10,643 nt of DNA. It comes from Pseudomonadota bacterium (GTDB lineage: Bacteria > SAR324 > XYD2-FULL-50-16 > JAHJRI01). How positions within the stretch are numbered: position 1 is the stretch's first letter; each line of letters starts with the position of its first letter. Below, in pieces: positions 7,993-10,643 of this stretch. Location of the stretch: NCBI GenBank assembly GCA_022360105.1, contig JAKSDL010000729.1, positions 1-10,643 of the forward strand, in the 5' to 3' direction. A model generated the notes under the pieces. The model saw only the letters and a program-made list of their open reading frames with translations. It had not been told where the DNA came from and did not search any database. The translations under genes were made by a program, and so were the position numbers.

Positions 7993-8033
7993 CATAAAAC
8001 TAAAATAACTAAATAAATCATCAATCTAAGATC
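7971..8033. repeat. Two 23-bp direct repeats, 40-bp period, before tssF
   Basis: Copies at 7971-7993 and 8011-8033 each start with aaataaatca and end with aatctaagatc, differing only at two bases between them (aa versus tc): 21 of 23 identical. The second copy ends 11 bases before the tssF start codon. The spacing is about four helical turns, which would suit a repeated protein-binding site, but a degenerate intergenic repeat is equally possible. Confidence 0.7.
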
Positions 8034-8044
8034 TAAAATCATAA

Positions 8045-9832
8045 ATGAACCTTGATTTTTTCAAACGCGAGAAAAGCTACCTAAGAAAAATAGCCCATGA
8101 GTTTGCCCTGAAGTTCCCGAAGGTGGCTGGGCATTTAAACCTGGGAGCCCATGATTCCGGTGATCCGCAGGTGGAGCGCTTGATTGAGTCGTTTGCTTTT
8201 CTGACCGGTAATATCCAGCAAACCATTGAAGGAGAGTTCCCGGAGGTGTCTACAGCGCTTTTGGGAATTCTCTATCCCAATCTGGTTAACCCGGTGCCAT
8301 CCATGAGTATCGCCAGGTTCGATATCATTCCGGGTGATATTCCGGTGGGTGCTGATGCGGTTATTCCCAGACACAGCAAATTGTTTGCTGAAACTACTTC
8401 CGGATTGAATTGTTCGTTTCGTACAACCTATCCGGTTGATTTGGTTCCAATAGATGTTGATTATGCGGGATTGGAATCGGTGGATCGATTTTCCTTTTTG
8501 GATAAAATGGCCAATGTGGGAAGTGTGATACGCATCCGTATTAAGCCTCGGGGAGACTTATCGTTTGAAGATTTTGACTTAAACATTGTCAGATTCTACC
8601 TCAATGGCGATCCCATGATTGTCTCAACTTTATATGAGACTTTATTCTGTAATACTGTCAAAATCGCTATTCTGCCCGAAGGACAGGAAGAGCCCGTTTA
8701 CTTACCAGATGATTCCATCACTCCAGTGGGATTTCAGGAAGGTGAAGAAGTGATACCGCTGGGCGCCAATAGTCACCCTTCATACGGATTAATTCAGGAA
8801 TATTTCTGCTTTCCCGAAAAGTATCACTTCATTGATATCAATAATATAGACTTTAAGGAATCAGAGAAGGAATTTGATCTTTTATTGGTATTGGATAACA
8901 GCCCGAAGTTGGATGTCACTGAAAATACCTTTGTTCCCAACTGTGCACCGATTATTAATTTATTCGAGAAGAATTCGGGTACTATCGAACTTGATCATAA
9001 AAAATTGGAATATCACCTGGTGCCTGATCCCGACGAAGAGGATAGCCTGGAAGTTCATTCGGTTTTAAAAGTGACGAAGGCAACTGCAGATGATGACGAG
9101 GAAAAAGATGTTGAGCCTTTTTACACATTCGGACACCGACTGACCAACGGCGATAGCCAGTGCTATTGGTACCTGAAAAGAAAGGAATCCTGGCGTAAAG
9201 GAGTGCAGGGGACTGAGGTTTTTATGTCCTTTCGTGACTTGAATTATGGAGACACCCAGCCTCAAAGTGAGCGGGTGTATGTCAAAACACTGTGTACCAA
9301 CAGAGATCTGGCGGAAAAGCTTCCCGCGGGAGCTTTGCTTGAATTGGAGGAAAAAGGGGTAATTCAGCAGGCAATCTGTTTAAAAAAGCCGACATCACCG
9401 GTTACACCACCTTTGCGTGGACCTACCTTGTGGCGTTTAATTTCTAATTTGACTTTGAACTACCTGTCGTTATCAGAAAACAACCAAGCCTTGTCGGCCT
9501 GCAGGTCAATTCTTAGAACGTATAATTTCACCGATAGTGCCACTATAGAACAACAGATTATGGGACTGCGTTCCATGGTGTGTGAGAAAACACTTCATCA
9601 TTCCGGCTTTGAAGGGTGGAGAGGATTCTGTAAAGGATTGGCTGTTACGCTGACGGTCGATCCGTCTTATTACGCAGGTAGTTCGGCTTATTTGTTTGCT
9701 TCGGTGTTACGAAAGTTTTTCTCCATGTACGTATCGGTTAACTCTTTTGTTGAAACCATCTTGGTTCGCACAACTCAGGAAGGAATATGGAAACGTTGGA
9801 CTCCGATGAAAGGAAAAAGGGCCACCCTTTAA
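8045..9832 (+). CDS. tssF: TssF, T6SS baseplate wedge protein
   Basis: TssF (related to T4 gp6) forms the baseplate wedge with TssG and TssE, and it contacts TssK and the hub. The 595-residue product has the expected length and signatures. The N-terminus reads FFKREKSYLRKIAHEFALKFP (5-25), followed by DPQVERLIESFAFL (40-53), FPEVSTALLGILYPNLVNPVPSM (65-87), and a C-terminal block YYAGSSAYLFASVLRKFF (542-559) with YVSVNSFVETIL (562-573). An acidic stretch rich in D and E (about residues 330-360) lies mid-protein. The start is fixed because an in-frame TAA (8042-8044) directly precedes the ATG. No Shine-Dalgarno sequence is seen. The leader is the AT-rich repeat region downstream of the four-helix-bundle gene, so tssF and tssG may need their own promoter or depend on read-through. 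The 3' end overlaps tssG by 46 bases. The assignment is firm. Confidence 0.95.
   Translation: MNLDFFKREKSYLRKIAHEFALKFPKVAGHLNLGAHDSGDPQVERLIESFAFLTGNIQQTIEGEFPEVSTALLGILYPNLVNPVPSMSIARFDIIPGDIPVGADAVIPRHSKLFAETTSGLNCSFRTTYPVDLVPIDVDYAGLESVDRFSFLDKMANVGSVIRIRIKPRGDLSFEDFDLNIVRFYLNGDPMIVSTLYETLFCNTVKIAILPEGQEEPVYLPDDSITPVGFQEGEEVIPLGANSHPSYGLIQEYFCFPEKYHFIDINNIDFKESEKEFDLLLVLDNSPKLDVTENTFVPNCAPIINLFEKNSGTIELDHKKLEYHLVPDPDEEDSLEVHSVLKVTKATADDDEEKDVEPFYTFGHRLTNGDSQCYWYLKRKESWRKGVQGTEVFMSFRDLNYGDTQPQSERVYVKTLCTNRDLAEKLPAGALLELEEKGVIQQAICLKKPTSPVTPPLRGPTLWRLISNLTLNYLSLSENNQALSACRSILRTYNFTDSATIEQQIMGLRSMVCEKTLHHSGFEGWRGFCKGLAVTLTVDPSYYAGSSAYLFASVLRKFFSMYVSVNSFVETILVRTTQEGIWKRWTPMKGKRATL
9777..9784 (+). 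promoter_or_regulatory. Shine-Dalgarno-like AGGAAGGA before tssG
   Basis: This purine tract lies inside tssF, two bases upstream of the ATG at 9787 (the first AGGA is six bases upstream). It is the only start in the window with such a sequence, and it supports this ATG over downstream ones. It may be fortuitous, because the bases also encode tssF residues. Confidence 0.4.
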
Positions 9833-10643
9833 CCAAAGCCGGAGTCAACGGGAGAGTTGACTATCGGTTTACACAGTTGGTCAGTCTTCTGGAAGAAATG
9901 AATCCGGATTATGAGTCGGTAGGGGTGGGATCAGATCCGACCAAAGAGCTGATCCGGTTTGAAGGCAGCTATGATTTTGGATTTCCGGCTGAGGATATCC
10001 AACAGATCAAAAAGGGGAAAAACGGGGAGAACAAGGTTCAAACCAAGTTAAATTTTCTCTCCCTGGGAGGAGCCTTTGGTCCTTTGCCGGTACCATATTC
10101 TCAGTTGGTTCTGGAAAGGTACAACCAGAAAGACCGGGGAATTGCTGGATTCTTAAACAATTTTCAGCATCGCCTGGCTTCCCTGGTCTACAGGGTGAAG
10201 CGACATTACACGCCGGCCCTGGATGGAAAAAACGTTGATACTGAAAGTTTTGCAAGTCACGCCTTGCAATTGCTGGGATTTGGCAATCAGGAATCCAGAA
10301 ATCGTCTCTCGATTTCCGATCGTGCGATTATGGGATTCAGCAGTATATTTCTTTCCGGTTCCAGATCAAAAGAAGGATTGGAAAGACTGCTGTCCCGATA
10401 CTTTGAAACGAGGATTAGCGTAAAACCATTTACCGGTCAATGGAATGATATCCCTGAAAGATACCGAACGACTCTTGGTAAAAATGGAGTAAACAATGCG
10501 TTGGGTTCAAGTTTTGTGCTGGGAAAAAGGGCCTGGTTGGATCAGACAAAATTTCAAGTGGAAATTCCTTCACTCGAATTGTGTCGATACCAGGAATTCC
10601 TACCCGGCGCTTCAGCCTTTAAAAGCATCAGGGATCTGATCCG
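9787..10643 (+). CDS. tssG: TssG, T6SS baseplate protein (3' end beyond window)
   Basis: TssG (related to T4 gp7) completes the baseplate wedge with TssF. An open frame of 285 codons plus two bases runs to the right edge. The residues show the family pattern: YRFTQLVSLLEEM (26-38), LIRFEGSYDFGFPAEDI (55-71), FLSLGGAFGPLPVPYSQLV (90-108), FLNNFQHRLASLVYR (122-136, usually FLDLFNHRL..L.YR), ALGSSFVLGKRAW (238-250) and YQEFLPG (268-274). Family members are usually about 300-350 residues, so only a short C-terminal part is missing. The first ATG lies within the end of tssF, giving a 46-base overlap in another frame and so probable translational coupling. Residues 1-22 are hydrophilic and not conserved in the family as I recall it, so a later start is possible, but the nearest in-frame ATG (residue 38) would remove the conserved QLVSLL helix. 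Identity is firm from the whole pattern. Confidence 0.93.
   Translation, partial: METLDSDERKKGHPLTKAGVNGRVDYRFTQLVSLLEEMNPDYESVGVGSDPTKELIRFEGSYDFGFPAEDIQQIKKGKNGENKVQTKLNFLSLGGAFGPLPVPYSQLVLERYNQKDRGIAGFLNNFQHRLASLVYRVKRHYTPALDGKNVDTESFASHALQLLGFGNQESRNRLSISDRAIMGFSSIFLSGSRSKEGLERLLSRYFETRISVKPFTGQWNDIPERYRTTLGKNGVNNALGSSFVLGKRAWLDQTKFQVEIPSLELCRYQEFLPGASAFKSIRDLI

Noticed and set aside
7934..8044. CRISPR-like or terminator structure in the repeat spacer
   Set aside because: There are only two 23-base copies with a 17-base gap and no array. The inverted arms are AT-rich with a 32-base loop and no T tract.
10007..10423. Overlapping open frames on both strands near the right end (10007-10255 minus, 10223-10423 plus)
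   Set aside because: The frame starting at 9787 carries the TssG signatures through this whole stretch, so these are shadows.

Overview
The window is part of a type VI secretion system (T6SS) locus. All genes lie on the + strand, in the order tssM - long TPR membrane protein - tssE - four-helix-bundle gene - tssF - tssG, and tssG runs off the right edge. Host assignment is by inference only. Coding GC is moderate (about 44% hand-counted in tssE), the spacers are very AT-rich, most start codons lack a Shine-Dalgarno sequence and sit in A-rich leaders, and a gene of the 23S-rRNA-IVS/four-helix-bundle family is present. This mix suits the Bacteroidota or the wider FCB group best. No rRNA, tRNA or other taxonomic marker is present to settle it.

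Layout. Bases 1-78 are the end of an upstream region, possibly with the last codons of another gene. Bases 79-3285 encode a TssM/IcmF-like membrane NTPase. Bases 3348-7061 encode a 1237-residue protein with one N-terminal membrane segment and about 33 tandem TPRs. Bases 7058-7495 encode TssE, overlapping the TPR gene by 4 bases. Bases 7580-7933 hold a small AT-richer four-helix-bundle gene set between two AT-rich repeat-bearing spacers. Bases 8045-9832 encode TssF, and 9787 to the right edge encode TssG, overlapping tssF by 46 bases.

How the genes fit together. TssE, TssF and TssG are baseplate parts related to phage T4 gp25, gp6 and gp7. They build the platform on which the contractile tube and sheath polymerise. 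TssM belongs to the envelope-spanning complex that docks the baseplate. The TPR protein is wedged between the membrane gene and the baseplate genes and is translationally coupled to tssE, so it probably belongs to the machine, although it is not one of the 13 core T6SS proteins. The four-helix-bundle gene looks like an unrelated insertion.

The most interesting part is the membrane-complex end. This TssM has one N-terminal membrane helix instead of the usual two, a changed DTAG switch motif, and stops before the C-terminal beta-rich domain that in the classical system meets the TssJ lipoprotein. The next gene encodes a TPR solenoid predicted to face the periplasm and long enough in principle to cross it. 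I infer that this may be a variant T6SS envelope complex in which the TPR protein takes over part of the missing role. The known Bacteroidota T6SS (subtype iii) is described as lacking TssJ, TssL and TssM, so a TssM-bearing locus in such a host would be notable.
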